Shown: piece by piece, positions 9,041 to 17,361 of the stretch
Layout: each line of letters begins with the position of its first letter
Numbering within the stretch: the stretch's first letter is position 1
Assembly (NCBI GenBank): GCA_040080145.1
Contig: JBEBJA010000067.1
Coordinates: forward strand, 1 to 64,000
Source: JANXVY01 sp040080145
GTDB lineage: Bacteria; Pseudomonadota; Alphaproteobacteria; Rhizobiales; Hyphomicrobiaceae
DNA length: 64,000 nucleotides
Reading direction: 5' to 3'
Translations under genes and position numbers: made by a program
The notes under the pieces: generated by a model
Databases searched by the model: none
Seen by the model: the letters and a program-made list of their open reading frames with translations, nothing else
Told to the model about the DNA's origin: nothing

Positions 9041-9366
9041 CTTCGCCCCTCGTTGGCGGCCCAAGCTGGCGGTCCAAATCTTCGGTCCAAACCTACGGTC
9101 CAAACCTTCAGTCCAAGACTTCAGTCCAAGACTTCAGTCCAAGCCTTCAGTTTAAGCCGTGCGCGCGGCAGCGAGCTTGTTTACTGGAACAATACGTCCT
9201 TAATCGAACGACACGCCGGAGGGAAGACCGTGCTATCAAACCTTCGTCAGGAGGCGGTTGCGTTTGTTCCGCGACTGGCGTACCCGCATCGCGATACAGC
9301 CGCCCGATAGCCACAGTTTGACGGCAAAAACAGTCTTCCGTTAGCCCGAAAGAGACGCTGATTTCG
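9041..9366. promoter_or_regulatory. Divergent rimK-pelA control region
   Basis: This 326-bp gap separates rimK (minus strand) from pelA (plus strand) and must hold promoters for both. It contains the 13-bp tandem repeat next to rimK. A TTGACG at 9317-9322 could be a -35 element for pelA, but no convincing -10 box follows at 16-18 bp, so I do not assign one. Confidence 0.5.
9057..9158. repeat. 13-bp tandem repeat upstream of rimK
   Basis: About 7.8 copies of a 13-base unit, consensus C(G/A)GTCCAA(A/G)CCTT, run head to tail. The first copy (CGGCCCAAGCTGG) and the last (CAGTTTAAGCC) are degenerate. The array starts 17 bp upstream of the rimK start codon on its transcript side. It lies in the probable 5' leader and spans the N-terminal extension of the longer alternative reading frame. 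Confidence 0.85.
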
Positions 9367-11646
9367 ATGAAACTGTTGCAGGCCCTGCTTTGGCTCACCT
9401 TGCCGCTGCTCGTACTGCTGGTCCAGCCTGGCCCAGCAACGGCAGTCGAAATTGAGTTCAACGGTGGCCCTGTCCGCCGTGAAATCTTAGCGATGTACGA
9501 CAGTCGGCGCGAAGGTCTGCCGCAAACCACCCGCATCCATCAGTTCGCCGAAATGCCGTTGAATTGGCTGGGTTTTCACCTGACCTACATCGATGTGAAC
9601 GCGCCCCTTCCGCCACCCGACACCCTGTCCCGATATCGCGGCATTGTGTCCTGGTTCATCGAACCCATCAACGGTGTGGACCGCTATCTCGTATGGCTCG
9701 ACGAAGCCACGCAGCTAGGCCTCAAACTGGCTGTCTTTTCCGATCTAGCCCCGGGAGCGTCGGCCGCGTCGCAAGCCGTCAGCGCCCGCATTCATGCCCG
9801 CTTGGGGCTTGTTCAGACAAACGACCACATTTCGGTCACCCATCACGCCAAACTGACGGTCAATACGCCGGAAATGATCGGCTTTGAGCGGCCGGTTGAC
9901 AAAGCCCTGCCCGACTACCGCGTGTTGAATTTGATCGACACCACCACCACGGCCCACGCGACCGCTGCCGTCGCCGGCAGTACCGGAACCAAACCCGCCG
10001 TGCTGATCGCGACCGGCCCCGGTGGCGGCTACGTGTCGGACGAATACTCGATCGTGTTTGACGCCAATACCGATCGCGTGCGCTGGACCCTCAATCCGTT
10101 CCTGTTTCTGAAACTCGCCCTTGCCAAAGAGCGCATGCCCATTCCCGACGTCACGACGCTGTCGGGCCGCCGCATGTATTTCAGTCACATCGACGGCGAC
10201 GGCTGGAACAATGTCTCCCAGATCGACGGCTACCGTCAGGCGCAGACGCTGTCCGCCGATGTCATCCGCAAGGTCGCAATTGAGGCCTATCCCGATCTGC
10301 CGGTAACCGTCGGCGTGATTGCGGGCGATCTAATTCCAGAACTGGGCGGCAATATCGCTGGCCGCGACGCCGCCAAGAAACTTTTCGCCCTACCCCAGGT
10401 CGAGATTGGCAGCCACACCTATACCCATCCGTTCGAATGGGCCTTCTTCGACACCTATAACCGCACGAACGAACTGGCGTTGATCGACAAGGTCCGCGCC
10501 CCGGATCTGCCCGCGATGCAGCGCGTCCGCCGTATGCTCTATACCGTCGCCGGACAAGCTGTTCCCGTCGATTTGGCCGGCCGCTATGTTGCCGGGTCAA
10601 GCGATCTTCCGCGCACCTACCTCAAAGACCGCTTCGACCTCAATCTGGAAGTCGCCGGCGCCCTCGCCTTCAGTGAATCCCTCGCCCCGCCCGGCAAAAA
10701 AGCAAAGCTCTACCAATGGAGCGGCAATTGTCTGCCATTTGAAGCCGCGATCAAAGCGACCCGCGCTGCCGGCGCGCGCAACGTCAACGGCGGCGACAGC
10801 CGCCTCGATACCGAATTCCCCTCCGTGTTCTACGTGCCGCCGATCGCCAAGCCGGTTGGCCGTGAGCGCCAGATTTACTCAGGCAACAGCAACGAGAACA
10901 CGTACACAAACGACTGGACCGGCCCCTTTTATGGCTTTTCACTGTTAAGCGAGACCGTGCGCAACACCGAGACGCCGCGTCGTTTGAAGCCCTTTAATCT
11001 CTATTATCATATGTATTCGGGCGAACGCGAAAGCTCGCTGGCGGCCATCCGCCAAAACCTCAGCTTGGCGCGCCAAAGCCCCGTGACGCCGGTTGCGGCG
11101 TCGCACTATGCAGCCATCGCCGACGACTTCTTTCAAACCAGCCTCTCCCAGCTTGATGCCCTGTCGTGGTCGGTCCAAAATCGCGGCGAACTGCAGACCA
11201 TCCGCTTCGACGACGCTGATAATCTGAGTGTCGATTCCGAAAAGAGCCGCGGTGTGCTTGGGTATACGCGGCACGTGAGCGGTGCCATCTACATCTCGCT
11301 TGACCCAGCCGTCGAGCCAGCCACCGTGACCTTGAAGTCCGTCTTGCCCAACAGCGCCGAAGCCGCTCCGGCCTCCGTCGCTGGGGCACAACTGGTCAGC
11401 TCCCGCTGGTGGTTCCGCGGCTACGAGGCCGACGGTTGCGGCTTCGCTGTTACAGCGCAAGGCTTTGGCTTCGGCGACATGCTCTGGCAAACGGCTCCTG
11501 GCCGCAAGTTCGGCCTCGTCGTCGAGCGCGACGGCAACGAGATCATGTCCCAAACAGCTGTCGCCGACGCCACCGGCGTCTTGCAGCTGATGCTCAAACT
11601 CGACGCCATCGCGCCAGTCCGCCTTAGGTTTGCGTGCAATGAATAG
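9367..11646 (+). CDS. pelA: PelA-like polysaccharide deacetylase
   Basis: A 759-residue periplasmic protein with a signal peptide (1-26, ending ATA). The deacetylase core carries FSHIDGDG (D276, D278) and GSHTYTHPFEW (H350, H354), matching the metal-binding and catalytic residues of Pseudomonas aeruginosa PelA (D528, D530, H600, H604) in spacing. That enzyme partly deacetylates the Pel polymer. The P. aeruginosa protein has 948 residues and an N-terminal endo-hydrolase domain. Here only about 250 residues precede the deacetylase, and they look like the intermediate domain, so the hydrolase appears absent. It heads the pel locus. Confidence 0.87.
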   Translation: MKLLQALLWLTLPLLVLLVQPGPATAVEIEFNGGPVRREILAMYDSRREGLPQTTRIHQFAEMPLNWLGFHLTYIDVNAPLPPPDTLSRYRGIVSWFIEPINGVDRYLVWLDEATQLGLKLAVFSDLAPGASAASQAVSARIHARLGLVQTNDHISVTHHAKLTVNTPEMIGFERPVDKALPDYRVLNLIDTTTTAHATAAVAGSTGTKPAVLIATGPGGGYVSDEYSIVFDANTDRVRWTLNPFLFLKLALAKERMPIPDVTTLSGRRMYFSHIDGDGWNNVSQIDGYRQAQTLSADVIRKVAIEAYPDLPVTVGVIAGDLIPELGGNIAGRDAAKKLFALPQVEIGSHTYTHPFEWAFFDTYNRTNELALIDKVRAPDLPAMQRVRRMLYTVAGQAVPVDLAGRYVAGSSDLPRTYLKDRFDLNLEVAGALAFSESLAPPGKKAKLYQWSGNCLPFEAAIKATRAAGARNVNGGDSRLDTEFPSVFYVPPIAKPVGRERQIYSGNSNENTYTNDWTGPFYGFSLLSETVRNTETPRRLKPFNLYYHMYSGERESSLAAIRQNLSLARQSPVTPVAASHYAAIADDFFQTSLSQLDALSWSVQNRGELQTIRFDDADNLSVDSEKSRGVLGYTRHVSGAIYISLDPAVEPATVTLKSVLPNSAEAAPASVAGAQLVSSRWWFRGYEADGCGFAVTAQGFGFGDMLWQTAPGRKFGLVVERDGNEIMSQTAVADATGVLQLMLKLDAIAPVRLRFACNE

Positions 11647-13090
11647 CACACAGCAGCCTGCAAGCCCCGCATGGGCGTCGTCCTTGGTCCGCTTGGACGC
11701 CTTTCAACACAGGCTCGCAGCCCGCTCGCCCGTACGCGCACATATTTTCGTGATGTCGCTGCTTTTCTCAGTCGCACTGGCCGTCGGCTACTTCTTGCTT
11801 CCCGGCGACGCCGAGCGCATCGCCATGTTGGAGCGTGACGGTAAAACCGTTCAAGCCAAAAGCATCCTCGAAGCAAAGTTTGCAGCCGGTGACCGCCGCC
11901 AGCGCACCTTGTATCTGCTCCAGGGACTGTACGAACAATCAGGCGATGTACCCAAGGCGCGCCAGACCCTCGAACTGCTCGCCGAGCAGCGCCCGCGAGA
12001 CCCCAACATTCAACAGCGTCTTGGCCAGTTTTATAAACTGACCCACGCCGAACCGGCCTACATCAAGACACTGATGGCCCAGATCGACCTGCGTTATTCC
12101 GAATCCGCCTGCCGTGAGTTGATAGGCCTCCTTCGCCGCAACGGCGACTTCGCGCAAGAACAAGCGACCCTGCTGAAGTGCCGCCAGAAGGGCTACCGCC
12201 GCCCCGACGATATGATCCGTCTCGCCTCGCTGATGGCCGTCGATGGCGACATCAAGGAAGCCTCGTTGCTGCTTCGTGCAGTCGACGACCTCCGTCGCCT
12301 GAAATCTGATCGAGAACGCCTTCAATTGTTTGATCTGCTTCTGGAAAATGAACAGCCAGGTGAAGCTCAACGTCGTGCCGTCCGTTGGGTCAAGGGTGGA
12401 AAGGACGACAGCTTTGCGTTGGCACTCATTAGCGCGCTCGTCACCAACAACCGCCACGACCTCGCCATTGAACTCGCTCGCGAAACGTCCGTCCCTGGCG
12501 ACAGCGTATTCCTGGCCGTCGCCGAGATCATGATTGATCGCGATCAGACCACCGCGGCCCAGTCGATCCTGCGTGGCTGGCTCGAAAAGGCCTCAACGCT
12601 GGAGTCATCCGTCGCGGCCCGTTTTGTCGACGCCGCAACAGCTTGTGCCGACCCCGACCTCGCACTAGCCGGTGCCCAAAAGGCAGGCCTGAATAAACTG
12701 CCCGCCGACTCGATCGAACGACTGGCCCGCACGCTTGACGCCGCCGGGCGCCTTGCAGACGCCGCAAGCCTTCGCGCGAACGTGCGCAAATTGACTGGCC
12801 AAGAGGTGCCCGAAGCGGTTCTGACCCCGCAAAAAGGGCGCCGGACGGCAGCGGTCGTAAAATTTACCGGCCTGGAGCCTTGGCGCAATGCCTTGTGGAA
12901 ACGCTTGCGTGACGAAAACAAGGCCGCCACGCCCACGGGCGTCGCTACCGGGCGCAACGCGCGGACCGCCAAAGACTTGCTGGCCTTGAAGCGCGCGCGC
13001 AAGGCCAAGACGTATCGCCGCATTATCCAGCAAAAATCCAAGGCCGCAAATCAGGCAATCGTGCCTTACGACGTTTTCCCAAAACCCTAA
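11639..13090 (+). CDS. Short PelB-like TPR membrane protein without porin domain
   Basis: The ATG at 11639 lies inside the last codons of pelA (ATGAATAG overlap), so the two are translationally coupled. The 483-residue product has a transmembrane helix (about residues 36-57) followed by helical TPR-like repeats (about 65-380), then a basic tail rich in Lys and Arg. Pseudomonas PelB has 1193 residues: an N-terminal helix, many TPRs and a C-terminal outer-membrane beta-barrel. Here the protein stops after the TPR part and the tail has no beta-strand pattern. Position and layout suggest a PelB equivalent lacking the exporter. The assignment rests mainly on context. Confidence 0.65.
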   Translation: MNSTQQPASPAWASSLVRLDAFQHRLAARSPVRAHIFVMSLLFSVALAVGYFLLPGDAERIAMLERDGKTVQAKSILEAKFAAGDRRQRTLYLLQGLYEQSGDVPKARQTLELLAEQRPRDPNIQQRLGQFYKLTHAEPAYIKTLMAQIDLRYSESACRELIGLLRRNGDFAQEQATLLKCRQKGYRRPDDMIRLASLMAVDGDIKEASLLLRAVDDLRRLKSDRERLQLFDLLLENEQPGEAQRRAVRWVKGGKDDSFALALISALVTNNRHDLAIELARETSVPGDSVFLAVAEIMIDRDQTTAAQSILRGWLEKASTLESSVAARFVDAATACADPDLALAGAQKAGLNKLPADSIERLARTLDAAGRLADAASLRANVRKLTGQEVPEAVLTPQKGRRTAAVVKFTGLEPWRNALWKRLRDENKAATPTGVATGRNARTAKDLLALKRARKAKTYRRIIQQKSKAANQAIVPYDVFPKP

Positions 13091-13235
13091 CGAGGTGTTG
13101 CTCAACCGGCACCATGCCGACTGGGGCGAAAGCACCACAACTGTGCCCTAAAAATGCCGGTTGGAATGGAACCTGCCGCGAACGTCTGGTAGTGCTCAAT
13201 CGAAGACGATGCTGACGGACCGCCTCACAGCAGGT

Positions 13236-13682
13236 ATACCAACGCGCATTGGTATCCGCGCGTGGGGTTGCCGCGCCGACGGGCGCTTCTTTACAGAAGC
13301 GACGCGGCGTCGATGCGAACCATCGCGAGGCGATGACGCGCAAAGCAAAGAGAATACCAGCCCGCAGGCTGTGAAACGAAGAGTCAAAACTTCTGCGGGC
13401 TGGTATTATACCAAATCGCATAATTACTGACTTGTGCGATTTGGTATCCGTGCGTGGGGTTGGTGGGGCGGCCACGCGCAAAGCAAAGAGAATACCAGCC
13501 CGCAGGCTGTGAAACGAAGAGTCAAAACTTCTGCGGGCTGGTATTATACCAAATCGCATAATTACTGACTTGTGCGATTTGGTATCCGTGCGTGGGGTTG
13601 GTGGGGCGGCCACGCGCAAAGCAAAGAGAATACCAGCCCGCAGGCTGTGAAACGAAGAGTCAAAACTTCTGCGGGCTGGTAT
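13236..13682. repeat. Tandem array of 138-bp palindromic repeats between pelB-like and pelD
   Basis: Two kinds of inverted repeat alternate. Type A is ATACCAGCCCGCAG...CTGCGGGCTGGTAT (13354-13406, 13492-13544, 13630-13682). Type B is ATACCAAATCGCA...TGCGATTTGGTAT (13408-13447, 13546-13585), with a degenerate first copy at 13236-13255. The spacing between A copies is exactly 138 bp, and the copies look essentially identical from 13336 on, so the array is recent. It fills most of the 610-bp gap inside the pel locus and includes no convincing gene. Confidence 0.9.
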
Positions 13683-13700
13683 GAGATGTGGGCTTGAAGA

Positions 13701-14834
13701 ATGCGGGTAGAGCAAACGCCCTCGGGGGCTGACTTGCTCGAAAGCCGACTTGCGGGAGTTGACTTGAAGGACACGGCAACAATACCGGCAGCCCCCGTCA
13801 ACGGGGTGGAGCCTGCCACGGACGACAGTGCCAAACAGACCGGATATTACGGGCTGCGTATTCTGCCGCCTTTGTCCGCAGTCGCCGAACTGGCGGTCAT
13901 CGTCGCCGTGTTGCTGGTCCTCGATTGGGTCTGGCCCGCACTCGACATCAACAATATCCAGCCGAGCCCCTATTGGTTGCCCGTGCTGATGCTCACGCTG
14001 CAATATGGCACGGCGAGCGGCACTCTGGCGGTTGTCGTCGCCATTATCGCCTATTTCTCCCTCGTGACGTTGCCCGAACAAGGCGTTGGCGAAAACGAGT
14101 TCGCCTATCGCCTGCGCATCTTGTCCCAGCCGATCCTGTGGATCGCGACCGCCGTCGTGCTCGGGCAATTCCGCATGATCCAGATCGCCGCCAAGCGCGA
14201 ACTCCGCCAGCGCCTTGCCGAACTCAAGACCCAACGCGATACGCTGGCTGATTATGCAGGCCGGCTGCGGGCCCGTTGCGACGCCTTGGAGCGCGACATC
14301 GCGGCGCGTCCCATGCATGCAGGGGCACCCCTTTTGAATGCGTTTGCAGCTTTGGCAGACGGCAACGACGGTTTTGCCAACGTCAAGGACGGCTTTGGCA
14401 AGGCCGTCGAGGCGGCGTTCGCCCATGCGTTCCCTGCCGCAACTCTGTCGCTGTTTTCACGCAACGACACCGGCCTAGCCAAGATCGCGTCAACCCCGTG
14501 GCCCGCGGAGGCCAAGTGGTCTGCAAGTCTGCACGCCGATCACCCGCTCACCAAGGCGATCACGGGCTCCAAATCCAGGCTCAGCGTTCAAGATGCCGCT
14601 GGCGAAACGACCCTTGCCGGGCAGGGGTTGGCCGCTGTGCCCGTCATTGAGCCCGCATCTGGCAAAGTGGTCGGCATGGTCAAACTTGAGTTCGCCGACG
14701 CCCGAATCCTGAACGAGGAGCTGTTGCGTCAGTTGGACGTGCTGGCCGCTGCCATAGAACCAGCGCTTGCCCGGCACGCGACAGGCGACAAGATCAGCCA
14801 GCCCAAACTCGGCCTGCTGAAAGTAGGCAGCTGA
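13701..14834 (+). CDS. pelD: PelD-like inner-membrane protein lacking GGDEF domain
   Basis: A 377-residue protein with hydrophobic segments at about 58-78, 92-102, 105-124 and 138-158, a coiled coil (about 163-203) and a GAF domain (about 205-358). This is the order in Pseudomonas PelD, where a degenerate GGDEF domain with an RxxD site then binds c-di-GMP and switches on Pel synthesis. Here the chain ends about 20 residues after the GAF domain, so the c-di-GMP receptor part is missing. The TGA is directly followed by the pelE ATG. Its own start follows the 138-bp repeat array by 18 bp. Confidence 0.82.
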   Translation: MRVEQTPSGADLLESRLAGVDLKDTATIPAAPVNGVEPATDDSAKQTGYYGLRILPPLSAVAELAVIVAVLLVLDWVWPALDINNIQPSPYWLPVLMLTLQYGTASGTLAVVVAIIAYFSLVTLPEQGVGENEFAYRLRILSQPILWIATAVVLGQFRMIQIAAKRELRQRLAELKTQRDTLADYAGRLRARCDALERDIAARPMHAGAPLLNAFAALADGNDGFANVKDGFGKAVEAAFAHAFPAATLSLFSRNDTGLAKIASTPWPAEAKWSASLHADHPLTKAITGSKSRLSVQDAAGETTLAGQGLAAVPVIEPASGKVVGMVKLEFADARILNEELLRQLDVLAAAIEPALARHATGDKISQPKLGLLKVGS

Positions 14835-15815
14835 ATGAGCGACCAGCTCCACTTGGAACCAGCGTTGGAGGCAACGCCCGGGCCTGCCGCTCGACCACCC
14901 GCAGCGGCGCTGCATATCCTGTCCAGTCCGATCTATTTCGCATCGGCTCTGTGCGTGGCCGATGGTTTGCTGCTCGCGATCAAAATCCTGACCCAGGCTC
15001 CCCTCGCCGTCTGGTTCGCCCTCCATATCGCTCTTATCGCGACGGCAACCTATGCAGCATGGCGCCACCGCGCATTGCTCCCCGACCTGACAACTCTTGC
15101 TCTGGCCCTGACGTCTGCCTTGATCGCTGGACCCGTAGGTGCTCTGCTTGCCGCATTGGCATTGCAGCGTTTGGCGCGAGAGCCATCCCACCCCAAATTG
15201 CTGGCAGCTTGGTACGACCGGATCGCGCTTGCGGCCGATATCGACAGCGCGACCGGCCTCTACAACACGGTAGCCATGGGCCGAGCACTGGAAACCTCGA
15301 CCTCGCCGCCGCGTGTCTTCGATGAGGTCATGACCCAGGGCTCACTCGCCGACCGCCAGACCGCGCTAGGCCTCATCGCCCGCCAATTCCAGCCGAGCTA
15401 CGCGCCAGCATTGCGCCACGCCCTCGTCAGTCCCGAGCCCGTCATCCGCGTCCAGGCCGCAGCCGTCGCCGTCAAGGTTCGCGCCGAACTCAAGACCACG
15501 CTGGCAGTCGCCCTTGCCCGTGCCCAAGCGGGACCTCTGACACCTGCTGAGGCCGCAGCACTGGCCGTTGAACTGCGCGCCATGGTCCGCTCCGGCCTGT
15601 TGGAAGACGACGACCGCGACCGAGGTGAAGCCGCCGCCCGCAAGCTCGTCGCCGTCGCCGTAGACGAACTCATGGCCGCACGCAACCTGACGGGTGAAAT
15701 CGCCCCCTCTGCGCAGGCCTTGATTGAAACTGAACTGCTCCGCCGCGGCAATTTCCAGGTTTTCCGCGACCAGCGCGCCCGCGCCGCCCGCATCAAGGGA
15801 GGCACTCATGTCTGA
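14835..15815 (+). CDS. pelE: PelE-like membrane scaffold protein
   Basis: The start codon directly abuts the pelD stop. The 326-residue product has two membrane regions (about 32-70 and 75-110) and then a helical repeat domain (about 125-326) rich in Ala and Arg. This matches PelE, which has membrane helices plus cytoplasmic TPR-like repeats and bridges PelD, PelF and PelG in the inner-membrane synthase complex. Identification relies on layout and operon position, because PelE is poorly conserved. Confidence 0.78.
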   Translation: MSDQLHLEPALEATPGPAARPPAAALHILSSPIYFASALCVADGLLLAIKILTQAPLAVWFALHIALIATATYAAWRHRALLPDLTTLALALTSALIAGPVGALLAALALQRLAREPSHPKLLAAWYDRIALAADIDSATGLYNTVAMGRALETSTSPPRVFDEVMTQGSLADRQTALGLIARQFQPSYAPALRHALVSPEPVIRVQAAAVAVKVRAELKTTLAVALARAQAGPLTPAEAAALAVELRAMVRSGLLEDDDRDRGEAAARKLVAVAVDELMAARNLTGEIAPSAQALIETELLRRGNFQVFRDQRARAARIKGGTHV

Positions 15816-17358
15816 GACAGCTTGGCCCGAGGCGGTATCGGCGACGCCCGCCGACGTCTGCATCATCGTCGAGGGTGCCTACCCCTTCGTCCCCGGCGGC
15901 GTGTCGAGCTGGATCGACTGGCTGATAAAAACGCAACCCGACACCACGTTCTGCGTTGTCGCCCTCTTGCCCAAGCCAGCCGGTGCCAAGCCGCGCTACG
16001 TCCGCCCGCCCAATGTCACCGGCTTCCAGGTCGTCTACCTCCAGGACTTCGGTGCGCGCCCCGTCAAGCGCATGCGCGTTCCAAACGACACCGACGCCCT
16101 TGCCGTCGCACTAAGTCGCCTGACGACGGTCGGCGGTGCCGGTGAACTAGCCGACGCCACGGCCCGCCTCGCCAGTGTCCGCCGCACCATAAGCCTGCCC
16201 GTGCTGTTCAATTCCCCCGTTGCCTGGCGCTTGGTTGAGCGCATGTACGCCATCGAGATGCCGTTCGCGTCGTTCCTGCATTACTTCTGGGGCTGGCGCG
16301 CGCTCCTTGGCGGCCTGTTCGCGACGCTGGAATGCCCCCTTCCTCCAGCGCGCATCTATCACACTATATCAACCGGATACGCCGGGGTGCTCGCGGCCCG
16401 CGCCGCGCTCGAAACCGGCCGCCCCGCATTGCTGACCGAGCACGGCATTTACACCAACGAACGCCGCATCGAACTGCTGATGGCCGAATGGGTCGCCGAC
16501 ACCGTCGACAAAGGCCACGCGCTCGACGATCCCCGGTTCGACCTCCGCGACATGTGGGTCCGCGCGTTCGAAGCCTACGCCCGAACCTGCTACGAAGCCT
16601 GCGCCGAAATCATCACCCTCTACGGTGACAACCAGCGCCTCCAGCGTGTGCTGGGCGCAGACCCCGCCCGCCTCAAAGTCATCGCCAACGGCATCGACCT
16701 CGACCGCTTCGCTGCCATCACACCGGCGTCTGAATCCGGCACGCATGCCATTGCCCTGATTGGCCGGGTCGTCCCCATCAAGGACGTCAAAACCTACATC
16801 CGCGCTGCCCGCCATCTGGCCACGCGCCTGCCCTCTCTGAAAGCCTATGTCATCGGTCCTGCCGACGAAGACGAAGCCTACGCCGAGGAGTGCCGCCAGC
16901 TCGTCCGCGACCTTCACCTCGAAGCGGTCGTCGAGTTCACCGGTGCGGTCAACATCGTCCACTACCTGCCCAAGGTCCAAGTCGTCGTCCTGACCAGCTT
17001 GTCTGAAAGCCAGCCGCTCGTCGTCCTCGAAGCCGGCGCATCCGCAATCCCGTTCGTGGCGACCAACGTCGGGTCGTGCCGCGAAATCCTGGAAGGCCGC
17101 CCCGACGAAATTCCCAACCTCGGCCCCGGCGGCATCATCACCGACGTCGTGGACGACGTGGCGATTGCTGATGCTGTCGAGCGCCTGCTGCGCGATCCGG
17201 CTCTGCGTCACGAATACGGCCAAACCCTCAAGCGCCGCGTTTCGGCCACCTACACCTCGCGGCAAGCCGCAGCCGCCTACACCGCGCTTTATGCCCGTCA
17301 CCTGCGCGCCGAACCAGCCAGCGCGCCTGCCGCCTCACTCATGCCTGCAGGAGCATAA
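15808..17358 (+). CDS. pelF: PelF, UDP-sugar glycosyltransferase of Pel synthesis
   Basis: The preferred ATG at 15808 overlaps the pelE stop by 8 bp and has a GGGAGG ribosome-binding site; an in-frame ATG at 15724 would overlap pelE far more. The 516-residue protein shows the PelF signature EGAYPFVPGGVSSW (residues 22-35) and the C-terminal GT4 motif ESQPLVVLEAG with the two conserved glutamates. PelF is the cytosolic retaining glycosyltransferase that polymerises N-acetylhexosamine units from a UDP-sugar and feeds the PelDEG complex. Confidence 0.95.
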   Translation: MSETAWPEAVSATPADVCIIVEGAYPFVPGGVSSWIDWLIKTQPDTTFCVVALLPKPAGAKPRYVRPPNVTGFQVVYLQDFGARPVKRMRVPNDTDALAVALSRLTTVGGAGELADATARLASVRRTISLPVLFNSPVAWRLVERMYAIEMPFASFLHYFWGWRALLGGLFATLECPLPPARIYHTISTGYAGVLAARAALETGRPALLTEHGIYTNERRIELLMAEWVADTVDKGHALDDPRFDLRDMWVRAFEAYARTCYEACAEIITLYGDNQRLQRVLGADPARLKVIANGIDLDRFAAITPASESGTHAIALIGRVVPIKDVKTYIRAARHLATRLPSLKAYVIGPADEDEAYAEECRQLVRDLHLEAVVEFTGAVNIVHYLPKVQVVVLTSLSESQPLVVLEAGASAIPFVATNVGSCREILEGRPDEIPNLGPGGIITDVVDDVAIADAVERLLRDPALRHEYGQTLKRRVSATYTSRQAAAAYTALYARHLRAEPASAPAASLMPAGA

Positions 17359-17361
17359 TTC

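Noticed and set aside
8135..9103. Longer RimK reading frame beginning at 9103
   Set aside because: The extra 21 residues translate the 13-bp tandem repeat region and exceed the family length.
13236..13682. CRISPR array
   Set aside because: The repeats are near-identical tandem palindromic units with identical spacers and no cas genes nearby.
13023..14426. 467-codon minus-strand frame over the pel repeat array
   Set aside because: It translates the 138-bp repeats three times and is antisense to pelD; a repeat artefact, not a gene.
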